This document shows, one piece after another, positions 1-8,205 of a stretch of 64,000 bases of DNA. The position numbers and the translations under genes are program-made. The stretch is taken from positions 1,315,003-1,379,002 of the forward strand of contig JADJUF010000039.1 of NCBI GenBank assembly GCA_016717005.1, given 5' to 3'. Numbering within the stretch: position 1 is the first letter of the stretch; each line of letters opens with the position of its first letter. The notes below the pieces were generated by a model. It did no database searches, had not been told where the DNA came from, and saw only the letters and a program-made list of their open reading frames with translations. The stretch is from Myxococcales bacterium. GTDB lineage: Bacteria > Myxococcota_A > Polyangia > Haliangiales > Haliangiaceae.

Positions 1-1
1 C

Positions 2-58
2 GAACAACCCGCCGGCGTGGTGCTCGTGGCGGCGGACCTCGAACCGGGATGTGGCTGA
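2..58 (+). CDS. C-terminal end of an upstream gene (partial)
   Basis: Reading from base 2 gives an 18-residue tail ending GVVLVAADLEPGCG before TGA at 56-58. The codons (gtg gtg ctc gtg gcg gcg gac) look like those of real genes here, and the bases after the stop become less G+C-rich, as expected for a gene end. Too little is present to name the product. A competing frame stays open into the next gene, so this call is tentative. Confidence 0.3.
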   Translation, partial: EQPAGVVLVAADLEPGCG

Positions 59-85
59 CATCGCGCGACCGTACAACGGACGCCT

Positions 86-124
86 CACCCCCGCGGGGTG
101 ACCCGTCGGGTGCGACGACTTTCG
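86..124 (+). terminator. possible terminator behind the partial gene
   Basis: A palindrome with a 6-bp stem (CACCCC...GGGGTG, 86-100) and a short second palindrome (101-111) are followed by TTTCGG at 119-124. Hairpin plus TTTCGG recurs behind other genes in this window, but the spacing here is looser. Confidence 0.3.
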
Positions 125-165
125 GCTGTCACACCCGCCTGGATCGAGACTCTACTCCTGTGGCG

Positions 166-1332
166 ATGCTCGGGTTGCTGCAGCTGTTCCAGCGCGACGT
201 GCGCGAGGCCGAGGCCGAGGCCGACCGGATCTACGAGCCGGTGATCGGCGTCGTCACCAGCATCGACGACCCCGCCAAGCTGTGCCGGGTGCGGGTCCGG
301 TTCCCGTGCCTGTCGATGTCGGACGCGTCGTGGTGGGCGACCGTGGTCAGCCCCGGCGCCGGCAAGGACCGCGGCTGGTTCACGCTGCCCGAGGTCGACG
401 ACGAGGTGCTGTGCATGTTCGAGCACGGCGACATCTCGCGCCCGGTGATCCTGGGCGCGCTCTGGAACGGCAAGGACAAGCCGGCCGACAAGAACGACGG
501 CGCCAACGAGCGCCGGACGATCGTGTCCAAGACCGGCTCGAAGCTGACGTTCGACGACAAGGAGAAGGAGCTGACGATCACCGACGGCGGCGGGGTCGGC
601 TCGATCAAGATGTCGAAGGACGGCGTCGTGTTCACCGCCAGCCAGGGCGACGTCGCGCTGCAGTGCCAGAGCGCGCTGGACATCTGCGCCGGTGAGATCG
701 AGGTCAAGGGCACGACCGTGGGGCTGTACGGGAAGTCGTCGGGCGTCGACGCGTCCTCGACGGCGACCTTCACGATCAAGGGCAACGCGGTGGCCCTCAA
801 GGGCTCGACGATCGACATCAACCCCGGCGGCGTGCCCAAGGCCGCGAAGTGCGACGGGCAGGTGTCGGGCGACGGCGAGGATCCGGGCACCAACGGCGGC
901 GCCGGCTCCGGCGCGGGCGGTGGCGCGGCCGGGGGCGGCGCGGGCGGCGCAGGCGGCGCGGGCGGTGGGGCTGGGGGCGGCAACGGCAACGGCGGCGGCG
1001 GCGACGGCGGCGGCGGCGACAACGGCGGCGGCGGCCCGACGCCAGGTGGCAACACGCCGGTGGAGGATCGCCCGCCGCTCGACGTCCACCAGATCGAGAT
1101 CGCGGTGGTCAACGCGCTCGATCAACCCGCCGTCGGCGTCTACTACCAGCTGGTCCAGCCCGACGGCCGCACCCGCACCGGGACCACCGACGGCGATGGC
1201 ATGATCAAGATCGACGACATCGAGCAGCCCGGCGACTGCACGCTGACCTTCCCCGACGTCGACCAGCAGGTGCCGGAGGGCGACACGCCGCCGCCGGCCG
1301 CCCCCGGCGCCACCGAGGCGACCACCGCATGA
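166..1332 (+). CDS. phage baseplate V / VgrG-like spike protein
   Basis: This 388-residue protein looks like the central spike of a contractile tail (phage gpV, VgrG or the eCIS spike). Residues about 25-105 resemble the gp5/gpV OB-fold (GVVTSIDDPAKLCRVRVRFP, then a W/D-rich stretch ending ISRPVILGALWNGKD). About 120-235 is a repetitive beta-rich part such as forms the needle. Then comes a roughly 60-residue Gly/Ala linker and a C-terminal Ig-like or carboxypeptidase-regulatory-like domain (about 325-388). The reading frame is open from 49, but ATG 166 places the start shortly before the OB-fold. The stop overlaps the next ATG (ATGA). It heads a five-gene operon that probably supplies the tip and its cargo. 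Family is fairly sure; system type (T6SS, eCIS or tailocin) cannot be told without upstream genes. Confidence 0.75.
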   Translation: MLGLLQLFQRDVREAEAEADRIYEPVIGVVTSIDDPAKLCRVRVRFPCLSMSDASWWATVVSPGAGKDRGWFTLPEVDDEVLCMFEHGDISRPVILGALWNGKDKPADKNDGANERRTIVSKTGSKLTFDDKEKELTITDGGGVGSIKMSKDGVVFTASQGDVALQCQSALDICAGEIEVKGTTVGLYGKSSGVDASSTATFTIKGNAVALKGSTIDINPGGVPKAAKCDGQVSGDGEDPGTNGGAGSGAGGGAAGGGAGGAGGAGGGAGGGNGNGGGGDGGGGDNGGGGPTPGGNTPVEDRPPLDVHQIEIAVVNALDQPAVGVYYQLVQPDGRTRTGTTDGDGMIKIDDIEQPGDCTLTFPDVDQQVPEGDTPPPAAPGATEATTA

Positions 1333-2556
1333 GCGACCACGAGTACCAGCGCGCGCCGCTCACCCTCGCGACCGGCGACCGTCACAGGGTCAAGCTGCCG
1401 CCGCGGGTCATGCGCGGCCGCCTGACCGGCTTCCTGTTCGACACCAACAAGACCTTCATCCTGCCCGCGGCGCTGACCGGCATCCGCGGCCTCGCCAGCT
1501 TCTACGCGGCCCACCCTGGCCTCAAGGTCCTGGTCACCGGCCACACCGACACCGTCGGCCCCGGCGGCGCCAACCTGAGCCTGTCCGACGAGCGCGCCGG
1601 CGCGGTCGCCGCGTTCCTGGTCGATGACGTCGACGCCTGGCTCAAGCACTACGCCGGCACCCCGGGCTCCTCGGCCTGGGGCACGCGCGAGGATCAGCAC
1701 ATGCTCACCGCCCTGCCCGACGGCGGCCCGCCCTACTACGCCGGCCCGGTGCACGGCCAGCTCGACGCCGCCACCCAGGACGCCGTCCGGCGCTTCCAGA
1801 CCGATCGCGGCCTCGCCGTCGACGGCGCGCCCGGCCCCGCGACCCGCCGCGCGCTCGTCACCGACTACATGAGCATCGACGGCACCTCGCTGCCCGCCGG
1901 CACCGACGTCGCGCGGCACGGCTGCGGCGAGCACCACAACGCCGTGCCCACGCCCGACGAGACCGACGAGCAGGCCAACCGCCGCGTCGAGGTGTTCTTC
2001 TTCGAGGGTCCGGTCGAGGCCCCCGCCCCAGCCCCGCTGCCCCGCGCCCGGCTGCCCCGAGTACCCCGAGTGGCTCCGCCGCACGATCCTCACGATCGAC
2101 TTCACCGACGAGCCCGCGGTGATCACCGACGCGTTCTGGGAGAGCCTCGACGACGCGCCCGGCACCGAGGTCACGGTCGCGATCCACGATCACGCCCGGC
2201 GCCCGTGCGCGAACCGCGCGGTCACGATCGTCGCGGGGCCACGCCGCATCTTCGCCGCGAGCGACGGCCAGGGCCGGGTGACCGTCCGGGTCCCCGACGG
2301 GACCGAGCGGCTGACGCTGCGCTACGTGCCGACCGACGACGCCACGCTGATCGAGGCGACGGTCGAGCTCAGCCTGCCGCCGCCCGGGGGCGAAGCCGGG
2401 GCGCGGGCGCGCCTCGCCAACCTCGGCTACGACGTCGGCGACCTGCCGTGGGCGGTGACGCGCTTCCAGCTCAACTTCGGCCTGCCGCCGACCGGCACGC
2501 TCGACGCGTCCACCCAGACCAAGCTCACGGCCGTCCACGATGGCGGTGCCGGATGA
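1329..2556 (+). CDS. OmpA/peptidoglycan-binding protein, frameshifted
   Basis: The first part (frame of ATG 1329) has an OmpA-like peptidoglycan-associating domain (VTGHTDTVGPGG..LSDERAGAV, about 25-100), an inserted PG_binding_1 domain (about 139-177, AVRRFQTDRGLAVDGAPGPAT) and the end of the OmpA domain (ANRRVEVFFFEGP). Near 2020-2045 the sensible reading moves to the next frame and continues PAPGCPEYPEWLRRTILTID, an Ig-like domain and a second peptidoglycan-binding domain (ARLANLGYDVGDLPWAVTRF). The break lies in a C-rich run, so an indel error is plausible; otherwise the gene is broken. ATG overlaps the spike gene's TGA. Its likely role is to hold or direct the injection tip at a cell wall (inference). 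Confidence 0.6.
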
Positions 2557-3287
2557 GCATCCAGACCTACGCCGCGCTGGCGCCGACCGACCACACCGCG
2601 TCGGTCATCTTCGCGCTCGCGACGCCGACCGACACGCCGGTGATGCGCCAGGCCCGGCAGTGGGTCGACGCGCTGGTGGCGGCCGCGCCGGACAGCAGCG
2701 TCGCCTTCGAGTTCGGCCGCAACCTGTCGTTCGTCGACCAGCTCGAACAGGCGATGATCAAGGTCCACAAGGCGACCATGCCCGTCGCGGTCCAGGACGC
2801 GACGTTCGGCGGCGTGCGCGGCCACGTCCTGGTGATCATCGCGCCGCCGATCGTCGGCCCGGGATCCGGAATCCGGGCGTTCACCGGCGCCAAGGGCGTC
2901 GAGCTGACGATCACCGCCGCGCAGGTGACCGCGGCCGCTGGGCCGACCAAGCTCGAGCACGACGCCGACGCGCTGGCGCTGTGGATCGCCCTGCTCACCG
3001 CCGGCAAGTTCCTGTCGGTCTGCCTCGTGCCCACCGCCGCGGGCAGCCCGCTCGACGAGTTCGCCAAGGCCCTGAGCAAGCGCACGCAATGCCTGGTCTA
3101 CGGTTCGAACACGCCGCTCGAGTTCACGACCGACGCCGCTGGCGCCGTCACCGGTGCGCGGGTCGGCGCCGCCACCTCCGTGGCCACCGGCAAGACCTAC
3201 GTCGCGCACGACGCGGTCACGCTCGCCGCGAAGGCGGACACGTTCTTGCCGGGCGCCGAGTTCTTCTACTGGCCGGGGTCGCCGTGA
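2553..3287 (+). CDS. hypothetical protein of spike operon
   Basis: A 244-residue protein with no signal peptide or membrane segment and no family I recognise. It is moderately hydrophobic with alternating strands and helices (RGHVLVIIAPPIVGPG; DALALWIALLTAGKFLSVCLVPTA), which suggests a compact alpha/beta fold. The start overlaps the preceding stop (ATGA) and its own stop overlaps the next GTG, so translation is probably coupled along the operon. A structural adaptor or a cargo of the injection system is likely from context only. Confidence 0.65.
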   Translation: MSIQTYAALAPTDHTASVIFALATPTDTPVMRQARQWVDALVAAAPDSSVAFEFGRNLSFVDQLEQAMIKVHKATMPVAVQDATFGGVRGHVLVIIAPPIVGPGSGIRAFTGAKGVELTITAAQVTAAAGPTKLEHDADALALWIALLTAGKFLSVCLVPTAAGSPLDEFAKALSKRTQCLVYGSNTPLEFTTDAAGAVTGARVGAATSVATGKTYVAHDAVTLAAKADTFLPGAEFFYWPGSP

Positions 3288-3991
3288 CGCGGGTGGTGAG
3301 CGTCACCGCCGGCCGGAAGGTGCGGCTGGTCGCGACCGTGACTGGGGGCGACGGCCGCCCGGCGAAGTTCCGGGTCGCCGTGGTCGACGGCGAGGGCGTC
3401 GCCGACCTCGAGGGCGTCGTCGCCGACGGCCGCGCCACGGCCGAGTGGGTGGTCGACCTCCACGACCGCGCGCTCCCCGCCGACGTGCGCTACCAGGTGT
3501 TCGTCGACGGCGCGGAGTCGACGCAGTCGGTGCCGCTGCGGGTCGACCCGCCGGGCGCGCTGGGCACGCCAGCCTGGCTGATCGAGCGCACCGGCGACGG
3601 GGAGCCCGGGCCGCTCGCCGTGGTCGACGACGTCGACGTGGCCGCGGTGCTGGCCCAGCCCCACGCTCGCAACGTGCCGTTCACGGTCGGCGACTCCCTG
3701 CTGATGCGGGTCGAGGTCGCCGACGAGCTGGGCCAGCCGCTCGCCGGCGACTTCGAGCTGGTGTTCGCGCTGCAGAAGCGCATCTCCGACGGCGGCGCGG
3801 CCTTCCGCACCGTCACCGAGTTGACGGCCGCGGTCTCGGCGCCCGGCGGCAAGGACCACGTCGTCGTGCGCTGGGTCGCGCAACGGCTCGATCAGCCGCC
3901 GCCGCTCGACTTCCGCTTCGTCGCGTGGTGGCGCCGCAAGCCCAACGCCCAGCCCGAGCACGGGGCGCCGCACCCGGTGGAGTCGCCATGA
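3284..3991 (+). CDS. hypothetical Ig-like protein of spike operon
   Basis: A 235-residue protein starting at GTG 3284, inside the previous gene's stop. The N-terminal half (about 1-95) reads as an Ig-like beta-sandwich (VRLVATVTGGDGRPAKFRV; ATAEWVVDLHDRALPADVRY), and the second half has another beta-rich segment ending FRFVAWWRRKPNAQP. Ig-like modules are common adaptors on tail spikes. I do not recognise a catalytic domain. Its stop overlaps ATG 3988 of the next gene. Confidence 0.6.
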   Translation: MTRVVSVTAGRKVRLVATVTGGDGRPAKFRVAVVDGEGVADLEGVVADGRATAEWVVDLHDRALPADVRYQVFVDGAESTQSVPLRVDPPGALGTPAWLIERTGDGEPGPLAVVDDVDVAAVLAQPHARNVPFTVGDSLLMRVEVADELGQPLAGDFELVFALQKRISDGGAAFRTVTELTAAVSAPGGKDHVVVRWVAQRLDQPPPLDFRFVAWWRRKPNAQPEHGAPHPVESP

Positions 3992-5394
3992 CCGTCGTCT
4001 GGGAGAAGGAGTACCTGATCAAGCTGACCGAGGAGGGCCTGCCCGGCGCGCCGGTGACCGCCGCCGCGTCCGAGGCCAGCCGCCGGTGGCGTGGCAACGA
4101 GGTGATCCTGACCTTCGACGACGGCGCCGAGCGCTCGAACCTGGTCCGGCCCGACGGCACGGCGCTGATCGTCAACCCGGTGCTCGATCGGACGCTGACC
4201 AAGCTGCGCGTGCGCCGGCTCGGCCCGGACGCGATGCCGGGCGAGTGGATCGTCACGCCCAAGCAATCGCTGGGGTCGCTCAAGCCCGGGGGCACGCTCG
4301 ACGTGTCGATCCGGGCCCGCCTGCGCCACTCGGCGTGGCTCGCGATCTCGTCGTTGTCGCTCGGCGCCAAGCTGATCAAGGCCAACACGATCCCCGAGAT
4401 GAAGATCGCCACCGGCGTGCTCGACGCGATGGCGCCCCACCTCGACGATCTGTCGGCGCTGGAGACCGTGACCGTCGGCGACCCTCGGTCGGCGGATCCG
4501 ACCAAGCAGGTGCGCTGGCACGCCGGCTTCCTGCAGGGCTTCCAGAACTTCCCGAACAAGGGCGATCCCAAGGCCAACGACCCGCACTACCGCGACAACG
4601 CGTGCGTCGCGTTCTGCAAGACCCTGCTGGACGAGGCCCACGCCCGCGGCCTGCAGGTCCTCGCCGGCTACGAGATCGTCGGGACCAAGGACAAGAACAC
4701 CGCCGAGGGCGAGGCCTTCAAGGCCTGGATCCACAAGGCGTCGCCGGCGGAGGTGCGCGCGCACGCCGACGCGATCTACGACTTCATCTGGGTGAAGCGT
4801 CAGCTCGACTTCGACGGGCTCGGCTTCGATCTCGAGATCGCCGGACTCGCGCCGCCGGTCGAGAACATGCGCGTGCTGGTCCATCGCATGGCGGAGCTGC
4901 TCGCACCCGACAACCGGATCGTCACCTACGCGACGGCCACGTTCACGACCGACGGCGAGACCTCGAAGGAGGCGTCGCACCTCCGCACCCAGCCGTTCTG
5001 GCTCGCGCGGGATCTGCCGAACATCATCGCCCGCCCGATGGGCTACGACGGCGGCGAGCGCTACCACGCCGAGTCGATCGCGTGCGCGCTCGAGCAGGTG
5101 AAGCTCCACCCGTCGCAGTACCAGATGGGCATCAAGCTGCACCAGAACCCGATGCCCGGGCTGTCGGGCAACCTGAGCGACGCCGAGGTCGCGCGCCGCT
5201 GCAAGGAGATCTACGTCCCCAACCGGGTCGGGCTGATCGGGTTCGCGCTCAAGCAGAACGACAACTTCAACGTCCCCGCGGCGACCTCGCCGATCGGGGT
5301 GCAGAGCTTCTTTCCGCACCTGAATCCCGGCTTGACCCGCGTCGCGACCAGCGGCCAGCCGCTGCAGTGCCCGCTGCGGACGACCAAGACCTGA
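3988..5394 (+). CDS. GH18-like TIM-barrel protein, candidate cargo
   Basis: The 468-residue product has an N-terminal beta domain (about 1-120, again Ig-like) and a larger domain resembling glycoside hydrolase family 18. Barrel-like strands include LQVLAGYEIVGTK, LDFDGLGFDLEIAG, RIVTYATATF, ARPMGYDGG and VGLIGFALKQND. The catalytic GH18 pattern DGxDxDxE appears as DGLGFDLE: the acidic Glu and one Asp are kept, but one Asp is Gly. It may cleave an aminosugar polymer or only bind one. It ends the spike operon and may be the effector. No signal peptide is visible, as expected for a protein carried by a tail. Confidence 0.55.
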   Translation: MTVVWEKEYLIKLTEEGLPGAPVTAAASEASRRWRGNEVILTFDDGAERSNLVRPDGTALIVNPVLDRTLTKLRVRRLGPDAMPGEWIVTPKQSLGSLKPGGTLDVSIRARLRHSAWLAISSLSLGAKLIKANTIPEMKIATGVLDAMAPHLDDLSALETVTVGDPRSADPTKQVRWHAGFLQGFQNFPNKGDPKANDPHYRDNACVAFCKTLLDEAHARGLQVLAGYEIVGTKDKNTAEGEAFKAWIHKASPAEVRAHADAIYDFIWVKRQLDFDGLGFDLEIAGLAPPVENMRVLVHRMAELLAPDNRIVTYATATFTTDGETSKEASHLRTQPFWLARDLPNIIARPMGYDGGERYHAESIACALEQVKLHPSQYQMGIKLHQNPMPGLSGNLSDAEVARRCKEIYVPNRVGLIGFALKQNDNFNVPAATSPIGVQSFFPHLNPGLTRVATSGQPLQCPLRTTKT

Positions 5395-5397
5395 CCG

Positions 5398-5844
5398 CGA
5401 CCACCCGCCGCCGCCGTCGCCACCGCCGCCCGAAACGACGATCCGCCGACGACGCAGGTGATCGGCCGCCGCCGCCGTCGCCGCCGCCGCCCGAAACGAC
5501 GATCCGCCGACCACGCAGGTGATCGACCCGCCGCCGCCGCCACCGCCGCCGCCCGAAACGACGATCCGCCGACCACGCAGGTGATCGACCCGCCGCCGCC
5601 GTCGCCCGCGCCGCCCGAAACGACGAACCGCCGACCACTCACGTGATCGGCGGTCATCGGTGACGCCGCGCTGGACCGGATGACGGCCGGCGCGGACGCC
5701 GCGGGTTGGCTAGTAGCGACCGCCGCCGCCGCCGCCGTCGCCGCGCCGCCCGAAACGACGAACCGCCGACCACTCACGTGATCGGCGGTCATCGGTGACG
5801 CCGCGCTGGACCGGTTGACGGCCGGCGCGGACGCCGCGGGTTGG
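5398..5844 (+). repeat. tandem repeats copied from the tail of the RRM gene
   Basis: The 450-bp gap between the convergent GH18-like and RRM genes is filled by repeats. The landmark cgaaacgacg occurs at 5431, 5492, 5554, 5616 and 5751 (steps 61, 62, 62, 135). The 135-bp unit is present twice (about 5605-5739 and 5740-5874), with a single clear mismatch in its central part. It contains the end of the RRM gene (codons for GGGGRY and TAG, copied at about 5710-5730) plus its terminator hairpin. The 62-bp units are shortened derivatives. No gene is supported here. Confidence 0.85.
5750..5788 (-). terminator. terminator of the RRM gene, also duplicated
   Basis: On the minus strand a 7-bp stem (CCGCCGA/TCGGCGG, 5788-5763) is followed after 7 nt by TTTCGG (5755-5750). 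A full copy lies 135 bp further on (stem about 5628-5653). The same arrangement is seen behind fusA, the BI-1 gene and the 25.9-kb lipoprotein. Confidence 0.55.
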
Positions 5845-6189
5845 CTAGTAGCGACCGCCGCCGCCGCCGCCGCCGCGACCGCCGCGACCACCGCCGCCGC
5901 CGCCGTAGCCGCCGCCGCCGCCGCCGCCGCCGCCGCGGGGCGACCGCTCCTCAGCCTCGTTGACGCGGAGCGGCCGACCGTCGAGCATCTTGCCGTTCAT
6001 CTCGCTGATGGCCTTGGTGGCCTCGGCCGGCGAGCCCATCGTCACGAACGCGAAGCCGCGCGGGCGGCCGGTCTCGCGGTCCATGACGACGTGGACGTCG
6101 GTCACTTCGCCGAGCGCCGAGAACTCTTCGCGGATGGTGTCGCCGGAGGTGTTGAAGGAAAGGTTGCCTACGTACAGTCGGGTGCTCAT
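5845..6189 (-). CDS. glycine-rich RRM RNA-binding protein
   Basis: A 114-residue single-RRM protein. RNP2 is LYVGNLSF (residues 5-12) and RNP1 is RGFAFVTM (about 44-51), followed by a 30-residue Gly tail with few Arg residues ending GGRY. This is the architecture of cyanobacterial and proteobacterial Rbp cold-responsive RNA-binding proteins, which bind single-stranded RNA in the cytoplasm. The tail-coding region and terminator are copied downstream. The 190-bp upstream gap holds an inverted repeat (gtcgcga/tcgcgac near 6253-6268) that could belong to a regulatory leader. Confidence 0.92.
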   Translation of the reverse strand: MSTRLYVGNLSFNTSGDTIREEFSALGEVTDVHVVMDRETGRPRGFAFVTMGSPAEATKAISEMNGKMLDGRPLRVNEAEERSPRGGGGGGGGGYGGGGGGRGGRGGGGGGGRY

Positions 6190-6383
6190 GGGTCTCTCAT
6201 CTCATCAGTGAACGTGGCCGCGTCGATGGATACCGGCGCGGACTTCGAACAGGTCGCGATGTCGCGACCGGCGCACTAGAGCAGATCCCGTCGTGCCGCG
6301 CCATCGGGAAGCGCACGCCCCGTACGATCGTGGCCGCTGGCCCCCAGATCGAAGGATCTGTCGCTCGCGCTCGAGAAACAGGG

Positions 6384-8063
6384 CTAGAGCGCCCGTTCGA
6401 TGGCGTTGTGGAGCGTCTCCAGGGTCTTGATCCGGGCGAACTGCTTGCTGTTGCTCTCGACGAGGGTCCACGGGGCGTGCTCGGTCGAGGTCCGCTCGAC
6501 CAGGTCGTTGACCGCGCCCTCGTAGGCGTCCCAGCGGGCCCGGTTGCGCCAGTCGTCGTCCGTGATCTTGAAGCGCTTGTAGCTGGTGGCGGCGCGCTCC
6601 TCGAACCGACGCAACTGCTCGTCCTTGCTGATCTGTAGCCAGAACTTCACCAGCACGATGCCGTGGCCGACCAGCTGCTCCTCGAAGTCGTTGATCTCGG
6701 CGTAGGCGCGCATCCAGGCGGCCGGCGGGCACAGGTCCTCGACCCGCTCGACCAGGACCCGCCCGTACCACGAGCGGTCGAAGATCGTCAGGTTGCCGCC
6801 CCGGGGCAGGTGGCGCCAGAACCGCCACAGGTATGGGTGCTGGCGCTCCTCCTCGCTCGGCGCGGCGATCGGGACGATCCGGTACATGCGCGCGTCGAGC
6901 GCCTGGGTCACCCGGCGGATGTTGCCGCCCTTGCCGGCGGCGTCGACGCCCTCGTAGACCACGACCGTCGACCGGCCGGCCTTGGCGGCCTTGCGGCAGA
7001 TCAGGTTGAGCGCGCCCTGGCACTCCTCGAGGCGCCGCTCGTAGGTGTCGTCGTCGAGCGTCTGGGTCAGGTCGAGCGTCGACACGATCGTCCGGGGGCG
7101 CTCCGGCGCGGTCGGCGCGGTCACGTCGGGCGCGGTCGGCGCGGTCACGTCGGGCGCGGTCGGCGCGACGGTCACGTCGGGCGCGGTCACGTCGAGCGCG
7201 GTCGGCGCGGCGGGCGTCGCGGCCACCTCGGGCGCGGTCGTCGGGGCGAGCGCCGCGGGCGCGGTCGTCGCGGCCGCCTCGGCCACCTCGGGCGCCGTCG
7301 TCGCGGTCACCTCGGGCGCCGTCGTCGGGGCGGCCGTCGGCGCAGGCCGGCCCCGGACCGCGAGTTGCGCCCGCAGCCGCGCCAGCACCATCCGGCCCAC
7401 GGTCAGGGTCTGGAACCGCCGGTCGAAGCCCTCGACGATCGTCCACGGCGCGTCGCCGGTCGAGGTCCGGCGCAGCGCGTGGGCCGAGATGCGCGCGAAC
7501 CGGTCGTACATGCCGAAGTGCTCCCAGTCGGCCTCGGTGACCCGCCACCGCGTGCGCGGATCCTTGGCCAGGGTCTTGAGGCGCTTGCGCTGGCGGTCCT
7601 TGGACAGGTGCATCCAGAACTTGATCAGCACCGCGCCGTCGTCGACGAGCAGGCGCTCGAACGCCGCGACCTCGGCCAGCTGGCGCTCCATCTCGGCGGT
7701 CTTGATGCGCTTGTAGGCGCGCTCGACGATCGGCGCCGAGTGCCAGCCGCCGAAGAAGATGCCGATCTTCCCCCGCGGCGGCAGCGCGCGCCAGAACCGC
7801 CAGTAGCGCGGGCGGCCGCGCTCCTCGTCGGTGGCCGGCCCCAGCGCGAACGTCTCGATGTAGCGCGGGTCCATCCACTCGAGCAGGGTGTTGACGGTCT
7901 CGCCCTTGCCGGCGCCGTCGACGCCGCCGATCACGATGATCACCGGGAAGTCGGCCCGGCGGAGCTCTTGCTGGGCCTCGAGCAGCTCGGCGCGCAGGAT
8001 CGCGACCTCGCGCTCGTAGAGCTCCTTGTCGACCGTCTGACCCAGCTCGGCGGCTTCGAACAT
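6384..8063 (-). CDS. PPK2-family polyphosphate:AMP phosphotransferase, two domains
   Basis: A 559-residue protein with two PPK2 domains, the arrangement of class II polyphosphate:AMP phosphotransferase (PAP), which makes ADP from AMP and polyphosphate. Domain 1 (about 1-225) has the Walker A GGVDGAGKGET; domain 2 (about 320-559) has GVDAAGKGGNI. Both carry the PPK2 motif near the lid (FFGGWHSAPI; FDRSWYGRVLVERV). The Trp-Tyr form in domain 2 is the usual active one, so domain 2 is probably the catalytic copy. An Ala/Thr/Pro/Val repeat linker joins them. The start at 8063 (MFEAAELGQ) is preferred over 8174 because the upstream extension is Arg-rich junk. Confidence 0.9.
   Translation of the reverse strand: MFEAAELGQTVDKELYEREVAILRAELLEAQQELRRADFPVIIVIGGVDGAGKGETVNTLLEWMDPRYIETFALGPATDEERGRPRYWRFWRALPPRGKIGIFFGGWHSAPIVERAYKRIKTAEMERQLAEVAAFERLLVDDGAVLIKFWMHLSKDRQRKRLKTLAKDPRTRWRVTEADWEHFGMYDRFARISAHALRRTSTGDAPWTIVEGFDRRFQTLTVGRMVLARLRAQLAVRGRPAPTAAPTTAPEVTATTAPEVAEAAATTAPAALAPTTAPEVAATPAAPTALDVTAPDVTVAPTAPDVTAPTAPDVTAPTAPERPRTIVSTLDLTQTLDDDTYERRLEECQGALNLICRKAAKAGRSTVVVYEGVDAAGKGGNIRRVTQALDARMYRIVPIAAPSEEERQHPYLWRFWRHLPRGGNLTIFDRSWYGRVLVERVEDLCPPAAWMRAYAEINDFEEQLVGHGIVLVKFWLQISKDEQLRRFEERAATSYKRFKITDDDWRNRARWDAYEGAVNDLVERTSTEHAPWTLVESNSKQFARIKTLETLHNAIERAL
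7101..7345 (-). repeat. in-frame minisatellite coding the PPK2 linker
   Basis: Imperfect 12-, 15- and 24-bp units (around gtcacgtcgggcgcggtcgg) encode repeated TAPEV, TAPDV and TTAP blocks between the two PPK2 domains. The frame is preserved, so the repeat is part of the coding sequence as a flexible linker. Confidence 0.65.
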
Positions 8064-8205
8064 GGGGCGATCGTAGCGCCGGCCCCGGGGTCGGCGCCCC
8101 CCGCGCGGGGGCCAAGTTGTCGCGGGTCGCGCGCCAGCGCTCACGCGAGCGCGCGGCGCAGCACCGCGGGTCACCGCCGGCGAGCCCTGGGGCTAAGCTC
8201 GCCCG

